Source: Bacteroidia bacterium
GTDB lineage: Bacteria > Bacteroidota > Bacteroidia > Bacteroidales > Azobacteroidaceae
Direction of reading: 5' to 3'
DNA: 34,490 bases
NCBI GenBank assembly: GCA_025999115.1
Contig: BNWW01000024.1
Coordinates: 1 to 34,490, forward strand
Position numbers and translations under genes: made by a program. Numbering within the stretch: position 1 is the first letter of the stretch; each line of letters begins with the position of its first letter. The notes beneath the pieces were generated by a model that saw nothing but the letters and a program-made list of their open reading frames with translations, had not been told where the DNA came from and made no database searches. This document shows, piece after piece, positions 25,038-33,790 of the stretch.

Positions 25038-26235
25038 TATTTGTTGCCTTTTTTCTCAAAAGAGATTTATATAATTCGATATATTCCGTGGCTTTATCAT
25101 TGATATTAAATCTCTTCAGGATATCTTCTCTGATTTTATTTCGATCAAAAATTGTATTTAATGCCGTATTCAATGCTCTTGATAGAGCTTCCGATGTAAA
25201 ATCGCCGGCTAATACGCCATTAAAACCATCATTAATAATATCCAGACTTCCACCATTCGGAAATGAAACGACCGGAGTTCCACAAGCTAATGCTTCAATA
25301 GTAACTTGACCGAAAGTTTCTTCAATGGAGGGCATAATAAAATAATCGGCTGCCGAATATAAGAGCGGCTGCAATCGATAATCGTTTATACTACCTACCG
25401 ATAACACTTTTTTGTTCGATATCTCTCCGCCAAAACAACACAAGAAGAGATTATCATCCTTTAACTTATCTAACGTTTCAAGTAATAAATGCAATCCTTT
25501 CCTTGGATCATTTACCCCATCTGCCCCAAAAAGAAGTATCGTTTTGTCCTGTGGCAAATCCCAAAAGTTTCGAGCAAAATTTTTATCATAAGGCTTAAAC
25601 AGGTTCAAATCCAGTCCATTATGTATCACCTTCATCGGAAAGTTTTTTACCAAATTACTTTCTAATGCTTTTTCCTTCGTCCAATTAGAAATAGGGACAA
25701 GGTATAACGACTTATTTTTAAGTGATTTTTCCCTCAATCTATCATTGTTTCTCAAAACAGATTGATATGTATCGAATGGGAAATTCTTTTCGTAATGATA
25801 TCCTCCTCCACAAACATACAAATCAGCCATTCTCCAGACCACCGGTTTTGTGTTTTTTCTAAAAAAAGAAGGCTCATCCAGAAATCCGGAAGTCCAATTC
25901 AGTTGAATAATATCTGCCTCTTTGTACAGTGGATGATTGGTTATATCAAAGAATGTTTCAGAGAATGAAAACAGAACCGGAGAATGCGGCAGTTTGGCAA
26001 ATCTTCGTCGATTTTTTCTTACATAATATTCGTATTGTATTTTTTTATAATACCGGCAAAATTTATTTTTTATTTCGGATAAATAATCATAAACATAAAC
26101 CCCTTTTATATTTTTTGTTTTATTCAAGACCAGAACTTTTGAATCAATTCCTTGATCTAATAATTCCTGATGAATCCGAATACAAGCGGTTCCCGCACCA
26201 CCGGAATCTGAGGTATTTATGTGTAAAATTTTCAT
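25015..26235 (-). CDS. GT4 glycosyltransferase
   Basis: N-terminus KILHINTSDSGGAGTACIRI is typical for a WcaC-like GT4 group with 'GGAg.aa.rl'. The second domain begins near TILLFGADGVNDPRKGLHLL, and the donor site is EETFGQVTIEALACGTPVV. FRKNTKPVVWRMADLYVCGG replaces the usual 'tlHD' acceptor loop. The final residues (about the last ten, ending MEISTRL) are read out of frame from the hipA scar at 24887-25037. So the original stop of this gene was replaced when that DNA arrived. The conserved fold ends before the altered tail. Confidence 0.88.
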   Translation of the reverse strand: MKILHINTSDSGGAGTACIRIHQELLDQGIDSKVLVLNKTKNIKGVYVYDYLSEIKNKFCRYYKKIQYEYYVRKNRRRFAKLPHSPVLFSFSETFFDITNHPLYKEADIIQLNWTSGFLDEPSFFRKNTKPVVWRMADLYVCGGGYHYEKNFPFDTYQSVLRNNDRLREKSLKNKSLYLVPISNWTKEKALESNLVKNFPMKVIHNGLDLNLFKPYDKNFARNFWDLPQDKTILLFGADGVNDPRKGLHLLLETLDKLKDDNLFLCCFGGEISNKKVLSVGSINDYRLQPLLYSAADYFIMPSIEETFGQVTIEALACGTPVVSFPNGGSLDIINDGFNGVLAGDFTSEALSRALNTALNTIFDRNKIREDILKRFNINDKATEYIELYKSLLRKKATNMEISTRL

Positions 26236-26253
26236 CTTTTTATCATAAAAAAA

Positions 26254-27519
26254 TCAGATGATTTGCCAATTGCCATTGATACTTACGCAACCATTATCCA
26301 CTCCATTATATTGAAAAAAGTTACTACCTGTTTCTTCGATTGTATACCGCACTGGCGAATTTAATCGACTAATAAACGCTTGATTCGGTATATGTAATGA
26401 AACAGATACGGAGTATTGATTCGGCATCAAAATAGCCTTAGGTATTGTAAATAATAAATTATAATTTCCAGCCTCTTGGATATACTTATTGAATTGTATG
26501 TTCGATACAAAAATGCTTCTTTCAAATTGATCTTTTACCCGAACACCCATGACCAATGTATCTAAGTAGTCTTTTTCTATGTTGATATTGATCTTCAATG
26601 AAACATTTTCATCAAAGTGAAAAACACTTCTTTCATTTTCCGACTTGTCAAGAACATAAATTGCGTTTATATCGGTTGCTTTTGGTTTGGGATTTTCATA
26701 AACAGACGATCCGGTCGTGTTATTACTATTCTCCAAATAGTAATCAATCGCTTGGTCGGCTAAACCCGTATATACGATCTGTCCGTCTTTCAAAACAAGA
26801 CCCGTTTTACACAGGTTTTTTACCGCCCCCATATTGTGGCTCACAAACAACACCGTTCGCCCTTCTCCTTGCGCCACCTCCTGCATCTTCCCAATCGCCT
26901 TCTTCTGAAATTCCGCATCCCCCACAGCCAGCACTTCATCCACTACCAAAATATCCGGCTCCAAATGCGCCGCCACCGAAAAACCCAGACGCACCGTCAT
27001 TCCGCTCGAATAACGTTTGACCGGCGTATCCAAATAACGCGCCACGCCTGCAAATTCCACAATTTCGTCTAATTTGCTCGTAATTTCTTTTCGGGTCATG
27101 CCCATAATCGAGCCGTTCATGTAAATATTCTCCCGTCCCGTGAGTTCGGGATGAAATCCGGTACCGACTTCCAACAGCGAAGCAATCCGTCCTTTCGCTT
27201 TGATGACGCCGGTAGTCGGCGACGTTACACGCGACAAAATTTTCAATAACGTGGATTTGCCGGCGCCGTTTTTACCGATGATGCCCAGCACTTCGCCTTT
27301 TTTGACTTCAAAATCAATGTCGCGCAAAGCCCAAACGTATTCGCTGACGCCTCGTATCGCGCGGTCGTTGGCTTCGCCGATGCGCAAATACGGATCTTCT
27401 TTCCGTAAAACGGTCGTTTGCCACCAACGATTTAAATCGTGGCTCAAGGTACGGGTCGAAACCAAACCCAAACGGTATTGTTTGCTGATGTGTTCAAATT
27501 TTATGGCGATGTCGGACAT
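26254..27519 (-). CDS. ABC transporter ATP-binding protein, Wzt-like (polysaccharide export)
   Basis: Start at ATG 27517-27519 (MSDIAIKFEHISKQYRLG), 7 bases after the MerR stop. Residues 1-250 are an ABC ATPase: Walker A GKNGAGKST (82-90), signature SSGMTVR (171-177), Walker B DILVVDE (189-195) followed by AVGD. The long pre-Walker insert with RALRDI-like WALRDIDFEVKKGE marks the polysaccharide/teichoic acid export group. Residues about 270-421 form a separate beta-rich domain like the Wzt C-terminal domain, which in E. coli O9a binds the modified end of the chain. The partner membrane protein (Wzm-like permease) is not in this window, which is unusual because the two genes are normally adjacent. 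Confidence 0.88.
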   Translation of the reverse strand: MSDIAIKFEHISKQYRLGLVSTRTLSHDLNRWWQTTVLRKEDPYLRIGEANDRAIRGVSEYVWALRDIDFEVKKGEVLGIIGKNGAGKSTLLKILSRVTSPTTGVIKAKGRIASLLEVGTGFHPELTGRENIYMNGSIMGMTRKEITSKLDEIVEFAGVARYLDTPVKRYSSGMTVRLGFSVAAHLEPDILVVDEVLAVGDAEFQKKAIGKMQEVAQGEGRTVLFVSHNMGAVKNLCKTGLVLKDGQIVYTGLADQAIDYYLENSNNTTGSSVYENPKPKATDINAIYVLDKSENERSVFHFDENVSLKININIEKDYLDTLVMGVRVKDQFERSIFVSNIQFNKYIQEAGNYNLLFTIPKAILMPNQYSVSVSLHIPNQAFISRLNSPVRYTIEETGSNFFQYNGVDNGCVSINGNWQII

Positions 27520-27526
27520 ATTCTTT

Positions 27527-27889
27527 TTATTTTGCTCCGAAATATTCCTGATCCATTTCATCAAATTCGGTTTGCAGTTTCAACAATTCCAACCGAACAT
27601 TTTGCAAACAATTCTTGGCTTCACTCAGCCGCTCCACACTGGACCGGCTATCTTTCAATTTTCCTTTAATCCCTTTTGAATTAAAACCTTGCTCTTTTAA
27701 TTGAAGGATCCGGCCGATTTCTTCAATATCTTCTTTCCGGTATTGACGGGTATTTCCGGAGGTTTTGATGGGTTTCAGGCTTGCAAATTCCTTCTCCAAA
27801 TAACGCAATTTGGATTGATTTACGTTAAATTTTTCGGCCACTTCCGCGATCGAATAAAATAATTTTTCCCGTTTAAATTTAGATTCCAT
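27527..27889 (-). CDS. MerR-family transcriptional regulator
   Basis: A 120-residue protein: N-terminal winged helix (LFYSIAEVAEKFNVNQSKLR, then YLEKEF), the TRQYRKEDIEEIGRI wing, and a C-terminal coiled helix (ERLSEAKNCLQNVRLELLKL). This type, without metal-binding cysteines in a C-terminal loop, is common in Bacteroidota, next to M23 peptidase and alaS genes. Its regulated genes are unknown. It sits 9 bases after the peptidase and 7 before the Wzt-like gene, so it is co-transcribed with the export ATPase. A role in controlling the locus is a guess. Confidence 0.88.
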   Translation of the reverse strand: MESKFKREKLFYSIAEVAEKFNVNQSKLRYLEKEFASLKPIKTSGNTRQYRKEDIEEIGRILQLKEQGFNSKGIKGKLKDSRSSVERLSEAKNCLQNVRLELLKLQTEFDEMDQEYFGAK

Positions 27890-27898
27890 GATATATGT

Positions 27899-28840
27899 TT
27901 ATCTATTTTCCGCTTCAAACAACATTTTGTCGTATTCTTCCGGCGTTAAATCCAAGAAGAAATATTTGGCTGGATTGTCGAATTGTCCCTTGACGATCAC
28001 TTCGTAATGCACATGCGGACCGGTGGAAGCGCCTGTGTTCCCGACTTTTGCAATTTCCTGACCGCGCACCACTTTTTGTCCCGCCTTGGCAATCAATTTG
28101 GAACAATGTCCGTAACGGGTTTTGTAACCGAAACCGTGATTGATAACCACCGCATAACCGTATCCGCTTTCCCATTCGGACGATTCGACGACTCCATCGC
28201 CCGTAGCGTAAATAGGGACGCCCTCCAAGGCATTCAAATCGATGCCTGTGTGCATCCGGAAATCGCCGTAAATGGGATGTAAACGCATCCCAAAACCCGA
28301 ACCGACCCGCTTCAATTGCTTCGACGAAAGCGGCATAATGGAAGGAATATGCAAAACACGTTCTTTTTGGGATTGAATCAGAATCATCAAATCATCATAC
28401 GAAACAGCCTGTACATACAATTGATGTGTTAGTTGCTCCAATTTTTCGGATGTGGCAATCACAAATTTGGCGTTCGGAACGTTTAACAAATAATCGTAAC
28501 AATGCTCCTTTTTATAAACCGTATCTTGAATCGGCTCGGCATTAAACATCAAACGGTACAAATCTTCATCACGCTGCTGCAATTCGGCTAAAATTTTCTC
28601 ATGTTCGGATAATTCTTTTGCCAATAATTGATAGTGCGCCAACAACAATTGATTATTTTTGTTTAAGAGTCTTTCTTTGGGTGAATCAAAAACATACATC
28701 GTAGCGACAAATAAAACGCCACCGATGAAAATTCCGATGAATAAATGACGAAAAACCGACCATATTCTCTGTCTTGCAGTCGGATACACTCGTTCATAAC
28801 TTAATGTTTGCGGGTTGTATTTATAAAATATCTTGCTCAC
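27899..28840 (-). CDS. M23 family metallopeptidase (LytM/murein hydrolase type)
   Basis: Envelope-associated peptidoglycan peptidase or regulator of one. Residues 32-50 are a single membrane segment (LFIGIFIGGVLFVATMYVF) with the N-terminus inside. A coiled coil follows (about 60-95). The LytM domain begins near residue 180: GSGFGMRLHPI, HTGIDL (His197, Asp201) and HVHYEV (His276, His278). All zinc-site residues are present, so it is probably active. Start at the ATG 22 bases below the predicted transcription start. It heads the long minus-strand operon, and is divergent from alaS. Confidence 0.92.
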   Translation of the reverse strand: MSKIFYKYNPQTLSYERVYPTARQRIWSVFRHLFIGIFIGGVLFVATMYVFDSPKERLLNKNNQLLLAHYQLLAKELSEHEKILAELQQRDEDLYRLMFNAEPIQDTVYKKEHCYDYLLNVPNAKFVIATSEKLEQLTHQLYVQAVSYDDLMILIQSQKERVLHIPSIMPLSSKQLKRVGSGFGMRLHPIYGDFRMHTGIDLNALEGVPIYATGDGVVESSEWESGYGYAVVINHGFGYKTRYGHCSKLIAKAGQKVVRGQEIAKVGNTGASTGPHVHYEVIVKGQFDNPAKYFFLDLTPEEYDKMLFEAENR

Positions 28841-28864
28841 TATTTAGATTGATTTGCTCCGAAT

Positions 28865-28896
28865 TTTGCAAAAGTACAGTTTTTATTATATTTTTG
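28865..28896 (+). promoter_or_regulatory. alaS promoter
   Basis: TTTG (28865-28868), 20 bases, then TATTTTTG (28889-28896): full match to the Bacteroidota TTTG-N(19-21)-TAnnTTTG form. The expected start lies near 28903, leaving a leader of about 36 bases before alaS. Confidence 0.75.
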
Positions 28897-28900
28897 CAAA
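28869..28900 (-). promoter_or_regulatory. Promoter of the M23-MerR-polysaccharide operon
   Basis: On the minus strand TTTG (28897-28900), 20 bases, then TACTTTTG (28869-28876). It occupies the same DNA as the alaS promoter. The plus-strand -33 element abuts the minus -7 element and vice versa, so the two polymerases cannot both bind at once. Confidence 0.75.
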
Positions 28901-28938
28901 CATTTTTCAAATAGTTACAAATCATTATACAAAAACAG

Positions 28939-31626
28939 ATGACAGCAAAAGAGATTCGCCAATCGTTCAAAGATTATTTTGAGAGTAAAAACCATAAAAT
29001 AGTTCCATCCGCTCCGATGGTTATCAAAGACGACCCCTCCTTGATGTTTACCAACGCAGGCATGAATCAATTCAAAGACATTATTCTGGGCAATGCGCCG
29101 ATTAAATATCCACGTGTAGCCGATTCGCAAAAATGCTTGCGCGTTTCGGGAAAACACAACGACCTCGAAGAAGTCGGCCACGACACTTACCACCACACCA
29201 TGTTCGAGATGCTCGGAAATTGGAGTTTTGGCGATTATTTCAAAAAAGAAGCCATCGAATATGCGTGGGAATACCTGACTGAAGTACTGAAATTAGATAA
29301 AAACCGCTTGTATGTTACCGTTTTTGAAGGCAGTGTAGGGGCGGAAAATTTTCCGCCCTTACCTCGCGACGATGAAGCCGCCGGCTATTGGGAAAAATAC
29401 CTGCCGAAAGACCGGATCATCAACGGAAATAAAAAAGATAATTTTTGGGAAATGGGCGATACAGGTCCTTGTGGTCCTTGTTCCGAAATTCACATCGACC
29501 TTCGTCCCAATGACGAACGCGCCAAAATCAACGGTTTGACATTGGTTAATCACGACCATCCGCAAGTAATTGAAATTTGGAACAACGTGTTTATGCAATA
29601 CAACCGCAAAGCCGACGGTTCGCTCGAATCGCTTCCCAACAAAGTGATAGATACCGGCATGGGATTTGAACGTTTGTGTATGGCCGTGCAAGGAAAAATA
29701 TCGAATTACGATACCGATGTCTTTCAAATTATCATTGCTGAAATAGAACGAATTACCGGATTTTCATATTTAAACCGTCATGCTGAACTTGTTTCAGCAT
29801 CCCCTGAAAATCAGAAGATTGCAGGTCAAGCCCGCAATGACGAGCAAGTGGCGGTAGCCATGCGTGTCATTGCCGACCACATCCGCACCATCGCTTTTTC
29901 GATTACCGACGGACAATTGCCTTCCAACGCCAAAGCCGGTTACGTGATTCGCCGCATTTTGCGCCGCGCCGTCCGCTACGGATACACTTTCCTCAATCAA
30001 AAACACGCTTTCATGTATCGCCTGATTCCGGCTTTAATTGAATCGATGGGCGATGCCTATCCCGAATTAATCGCTCAAAGGGATTTAATTGAAAAAGTAA
30101 TCAAGGAAGAAGAAGAATCGTTCCTCCGCACCTTGGAAACCGGCATTAAACTCTTGGATAAACAGATACAGGAAGTGAAAGCCGAAAACAAAACCGTCAT
30201 CGACGGCGCCAACGCTTTCATCCTTTACGATACTTACGGATTCCCGCTGGATTTGACCGAACTGATTCTGCGTGAACAAAATATGACGGTCGATAAAGCC
30301 GCTTTCGACACCGAAATGCAAAAACAAAAAGAACGCGCCCGCAATGCTGCCGCCGTCGAAACCGGCGACTGGGTAACGCTGTCCGAAGGCGAACCCGAAT
30401 TTGTCGGCTACGACGAAACTTCGACCGAAGCGCACATCCTCCGCTACCGGAAAGTAAAACAAAAAAACGCCGAATATTATCAAATCGTATTGAGCCAAAC
30501 GCCGTTTTATGCCGAAATGGGTGGACAGGTGGGCGACAGCGGCGATTTGATTGATGCAAATGACCATAAAACGCCTATTTTTGATACAAAACGCGAAAAT
30601 AATTTAGCAGTCCATTTGGTAAACCAACTTCCGGAAGACGTAACCGGTACGTTTACTGCGATTGTCGATGTGAAAAAACGCCGCGCCACGGAATGCAACC
30701 ACACGGCCACACACTTATTACACGAAGCTCTGCGCGAAATCTTGGGAACGCACGTCGAACAAAAAGGCTCTTTCGTTTCGTCCGAATTGTTGCGCTTCGA
30801 TTTCTCTCATTTTCAAAAAGTTACGGACGAAGAAATACGTCGTTCGGAACGAATCGTCAATGCCAAAATCCGCGAAAATATCGCATTGACGGAAAACCGT
30901 TGCGTACCGATTTCCGAAGCCAAAGCAATGGGCGCGATGGCCTTGTTCGGCGAAAAATACGGCGACGAAGTGCGGGTAGTCCGCTTCGGCTCGTCGGTCG
31001 AACTGTGCGGAGGAACACATATCAGCGCTACGGGTCGCATCGGCAGTTTCCATATCGTCAGCGAATCATCAATAGCCGCCGGTATCCGCCGCATCGAAGC
31101 CATTACCGGCGAGGCGGTCGAAAAATTCCATTATGCTTTGCAAGATATGATACGCGACATCCGAGGATTTTTCAACAATACGCCCGATCTTTTACAGGCG
31201 ATGCGCAAATTTTATGATGAAAATGCCGAGCTGAAAAAGCAAATAGAAATATTTATGAAAGAAAAAATGACTTTGGTAAAAAAGCAAGTCATTGAACGTA
31301 AACAAATTATCAACGGTGTAAATGTTTTTGTTTTGAAAGGTCCTTTTCCTGCGGAAATTGTGAAAGATATGGCTTTCCAAATCAAAGGCGAATTTCCTGA
31401 AAAATCGTATTTTGCAGCAGCTACCGAAAGCGACGGCAAACCCTTATTGACTGTCATGATAAGCGACGATTTGGTGCAATCGGGATTAAATGCCGGACAA
31501 ATCGTGCGTGAAGCGGCCAAGCCTATTCAAGGCGGTGGTGGCGGTCAGGCGCATTTTGCTACGGCCGGCGGAAAAAATCCGGAAGGCTTGGCAGAGGCTT
31601 TGAAAATATTGTTGAGTTTCTTATAA
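28939..31626 (+). CDS. alaS: Alanyl-tRNA synthetase with repeat-encoded insertions
   Basis: Charges tRNA-Ala. Class II core at the N-terminus: motif 1 region with [20 protein letters not shown] and [40 protein letters not shown], and the [13 protein letters not shown] block. The editing domain has HTATHLLH (His588, His592) and CGGTH (Cys690, His694), the zinc site. The C-terminal C-Ala domain ends with [14 protein letters not shown]. Two stretches look foreign. About residues 133-142 are encoded by a 28-bp palindrome (29335-29362). About residues 280-301 ([20 protein letters not shown]) come from a REP-like element (29777-29841). Both are in frame. The remaining sequence is complete, so the enzyme should work. 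Confidence 0.95.
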   Translation: MTAKEIRQSFKDYFESKNHKIVPSAPMVIKDDPSLMFTNAGMNQFKDIILGNAPIKYPRVADSQKCLRVSGKHNDLEEVGHDTYHHTMFEMLGNWSFGDYFKKEAIEYAWEYLTEVLKLDKNRLYVTVFEGSVGAENFPPLPRDDEAAGYWEKYLPKDRIINGNKKDNFWEMGDTGPCGPCSEIHIDLRPNDERAKINGLTLVNHDHPQVIEIWNNVFMQYNRKADGSLESLPNKVIDTGMGFERLCMAVQGKISNYDTDVFQIIIAEIERITGFSYLNRHAELVSASPENQKIAGQARNDEQVAVAMRVIADHIRTIAFSITDGQLPSNAKAGYVIRRILRRAVRYGYTFLNQKHAFMYRLIPALIESMGDAYPELIAQRDLIEKVIKEEEESFLRTLETGIKLLDKQIQEVKAENKTVIDGANAFILYDTYGFPLDLTELILREQNMTVDKAAFDTEMQKQKERARNAAAVETGDWVTLSEGEPEFVGYDETSTEAHILRYRKVKQKNAEYYQIVLSQTPFYAEMGGQVGDSGDLIDANDHKTPIFDTKRENNLAVHLVNQLPEDVTGTFTAIVDVKKRRATECNHTATHLLHEALREILGTHVEQKGSFVSSELLRFDFSHFQKVTDEEIRRSERIVNAKIRENIALTENRCVPISEAKAMGAMALFGEKYGDEVRVVRFGSSVELCGGTHISATGRIGSFHIVSESSIAAGIRRIEAITGEAVEKFHYALQDMIRDIRGFFNNTPDLLQAMRKFYDENAELKKQIEIFMKEKMTLVKKQVIERKQIINGVNVFVLKGPFPAEIVKDMAFQIKGEFPEKSYFAAATESDGKPLLTVMISDDLVQSGLNAGQIVREAAKPIQGGGGGQAHFATAGGKNPEGLAEALKILLSFL
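29335..29362. repeat. 28-bp near-perfect palindrome in alaS (third repeat type)
   Basis: The halves are GTAGGGGCGGAAAA and TTTTCCGCCCTTAC, with one mismatched pair. It replaces the usual short loop between FEG and the RDDEAA motif, adding about six residues. Its GTAGGGG/CCCTTAC type differs from the GTCAT family. Confidence 0.7.
29777..29841. repeat. REP-like palindromic element in alaS
   Basis: Begins GTCATGCTGAACTTGTTTCAG and ends GCAGGTCAAGCCCGCAATGAC: two facing hairpins with a spacer, as in carAB. Read as [11 protein letters not shown]...AGQARND, with the frame kept. Confidence 0.85.
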
Positions 31627-31689
31627 CTTCAGGCTTAATGGACAAAAGGGTTGGTCGCTCCATTTGTTATGTGCGATATTATATGATGA

Positions 31690-32298
31690 AAAAAATATAA
31701 TTTCGGTGTCATTGCTTCGTATCCATATCGTCTATTGGCTCTTTTTAGATATTGGAACATGATTTATTATTTCTCGCCCCATAAATATCTCATGGACAAA
31801 TCGTGGGATAAGACATTGAGCGAATTTATTATGCCATTTATCGAAGCCACTGATAGACAGTCTTAAAAAGAGATTCATTTGTTTTCACTTATTTTACCGG
31901 ATGTGGAACATCCCGGAGTTTATGCTTGGGCAAAAAATATACAATACACCATTCCTGATAGCATAGAGTGTTCTCACTTTAAAGGAAAAATCATTTTTTT
32001 AATCAATGAATGTACTCAAAGTTTTACAGAAGCTAAAGCATGGGAGGCTCGCACCAATCTCCACGCAACTTTGATTGGACGTTCAACCTCAGGGGCGTTG
32101 GAACACGTTATACGTTTCCCTCTTTTGGAAAATCATACGGCAATCTTTTCCGGAATTGGCGCTTTTTCATCGGATGGGACTGAATTACAACGAAAAGGCA
32201 TTATTCCCGATATTGAAGTTTATCCTACTATGGAATCCATCAAAGCCGGTAAGGATGAGATTAAGGAAGCTGCTATTGAGTATTTAAATCAAAATTAG
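31690..32298 (+). pseudogene. S41-family peptidase, two out-of-frame fragments
   Basis: Fragment one (31690-31866, ending TAA) carries YPYRLLALFRYWNMIYYFSP, an N-terminal S41 block. Fragment two (from about 31879, ending 32298) carries GKIIFLINECTQSFTEAKAW (the catalytic Ser region; usual form NE.TQSQAE), LIGRSTSG, FSGIGAFSSDGTELQRKG and IIPDIEVYPTMESIKAGKDE, a typical S41 end. The signal peptide and a mid-section of probably more than 100 residues are absent, and the two fragments are in different frames. This is a relic of a tail-specific-protease-like gene. It starts 64 bases after the alaS stop and was probably its downstream neighbour. Confidence 0.75.
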
Positions 32299-32325
32299 TA
32301 TTTATGAGTACAATACATACTCAAC

Positions 32326-33166
32326 TTAAAGACCGATTATTCTTTCATTCAACTGTTTTATTTTGTCTATCAATTCGTTAAACGGCAACGATTTTCCATA
32401 AATCATTGTTCGTTGCATTGTTTCGTAATCGGCTTTCCAAAGGTCAATCACGTTTTCAGGCGGCACAATTTTTATTGTTTTCGATGCGAGCGTTGCATAA
32501 TCAAAACCTGCCAAACCGATAAAAATACGGCGGTGTTCCACAATGCTTTCGAATAATTTTTTGTCTGTCAATGCCTCATCTGCAATTTGTGTGTCCATTA
32601 TTCTCTCTAAATCGTATAAATGGCGACTCATTCGTTCTGTTCGTATCAATTCCTGCGGTTTGGCAAATTCTTCGTGTAAGAGGCAAATTTTTTCAATAAA
32701 TGTGCGTTGAGGAACAACAGCATTTGTATCAAAAGAAACGTTTGCAAATGGTTGTTACAGGTGTTATATTGACAGTTGCCGAAAACAATTCTTTGCTTAT
32801 CCCCTGATTTTCAAGCATATTTGCAACATCAAACTGCAACTCTTCTCTGACAAATTTACAGGTGGAACGGCGCAAATCGTTTCTGATTCTTGTGTTTGAC
32901 TTTGTAAAATCAGGTTTTTCACGATTTACGGCAATATCAATGTCTTCTGAAAATCGCCGTATCAAATTATAGCATTTACTCAAACTTGTACCGCCCTTAA
33001 ATGATAAATGTTCGGCATAAGGCAGTGAAAATAAGGTGCGTAATACAGCAGTTACCCACCAGTCCTTTTCAATCGCCACTGCGGGCAATGCCTTTCGCGC
33101 CGCCGCTTCCGCAAAAGCATTGATTTTATTTTGCGCGGGCAAATTTATGAAATTATTGTTGTTCAT
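32326..33166 (-). pseudogene. abiEii: AbiEii-type nucleotidyltransferase toxin, frameshifted with an internal deletion
   Basis: The N-terminal part has EKDWWVTAVLRTLFSL, GGTSLSK (58-64) and SEDIDI (73-78), the DNA polymerase-beta-like nucleotidyltransferase motifs of AbiEii. This frame ends at 32729. From about 32745 the next frame continues with VVPQRTFIEKICLLHEEFAK, MSRHLYDLERIMD and the normal C-terminus to 32326. The middle 50 or so residues are lost at the frame change. The family's usual length is near 330 residues, against about 280 codons here. Toxin activity (nucleotide transfer to tRNA, known for AbiEii relatives such as MenT) is therefore unlikely. Its start overlaps abiEi by 14 bases. 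Confidence 0.85.
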
Positions 33167-33776
33167 TCTGTTTTAGTTTTTCGAGTGATTGCCTGATTAT
33201 TTCCTTAATCCACGCGGGCGCAACACGCAAATCGTGTTCCAAATACGACACTTTTTCTTTCATCAAAGCATTTTGTATCTGTTCGATTTCATGTTGCTTA
33301 ACATTCTCTTTGCCAATGCTTTTTAACGCCTGAATTGCCAAACGGCTGATTTTACCGATTGCCGACACATTTTTGGGCGAAGTACGAATAAACGAAATTG
33401 TGTAATTGCCAACTTTGACATTTCGTGTCGAACCGTCTGTAAGATATACAATTTTCATTGGCACTTGCGTAGAAAGCCCCAATCGGTTGAGTGCGTAAGC
33501 CCCTGTGGAAACGATTTTTGCCTTGTCGCGCCGCGCAATGGCATTGGCAACATCTTCAATTTGCGGCGTTATTTTGCCAATGATACTGTCAATTTGCGGG
33601 CGATAATAAATGCCGTTGGTAACTTTTCCCAATTCGCCTTTTGCTACCAATCTGTTCAATGTGCGATAAATGGTATCAATGTTACCAAATGCCGCAAAAT
33701 TATCAGCAAAAAAGAGCGCACCCCTCTTGGCTTTTTTCATTTTTGCAACTATCTTATTTTCAATATTTTCTGTCAT
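33153..33776 (-). CDS. abiEi: AbiEi-like antitoxin/transcriptional repressor (DUF6088 type)
   Basis: A 207-residue protein with an N-terminal winged helix (GNIDTIYRTLNRLVAKGELG, followed by GIYYRP) and a C-terminal domain (TGAYALNRLGLSTQVPMKIV, LTDGSTRN). This matches the DUF6088 antitoxins paired with AbiEii in Bacteroidota. Such antitoxins neutralise AbiEii and repress their own promoter through the winged helix. The gene is intact although its toxin is broken. It may persist as a free repressor, possibly protecting against incoming AbiE elements. Confidence 0.88.
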   Translation of the reverse strand: MTENIENKIVAKMKKAKRGALFFADNFAAFGNIDTIYRTLNRLVAKGELGKVTNGIYYRPQIDSIIGKITPQIEDVANAIARRDKAKIVSTGAYALNRLGLSTQVPMKIVYLTDGSTRNVKVGNYTISFIRTSPKNVSAIGKISRLAIQALKSIGKENVKQHEIEQIQNALMKEKVSYLEHDLRVAPAWIKEIIRQSLEKLKQNEQQ

Positions 33777-33790
33777 ACATTTTCAATATT

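Noticed and set aside
26598..27020. 140-codon plus-strand open frame rich in proline and serine
   Set aside because: Antisense shadow of the ATPase gene; low-complexity composition is a by-product of its codons.
27200..27679. 159-codon plus-strand open frame
   Set aside because: Antisense to the Wzt-like ATPase and MerR genes, both clearly real.
30085..30567. 160-codon minus-strand open frame
   Set aside because: Antisense shadow of alaS, without family resemblance.
30693..31217. 174-codon open frame inside alaS (plus strand, other frame)
   Set aside because: Arginine- and serine-rich shadow of the alaS coding frame; alaS motifs cover the same DNA.
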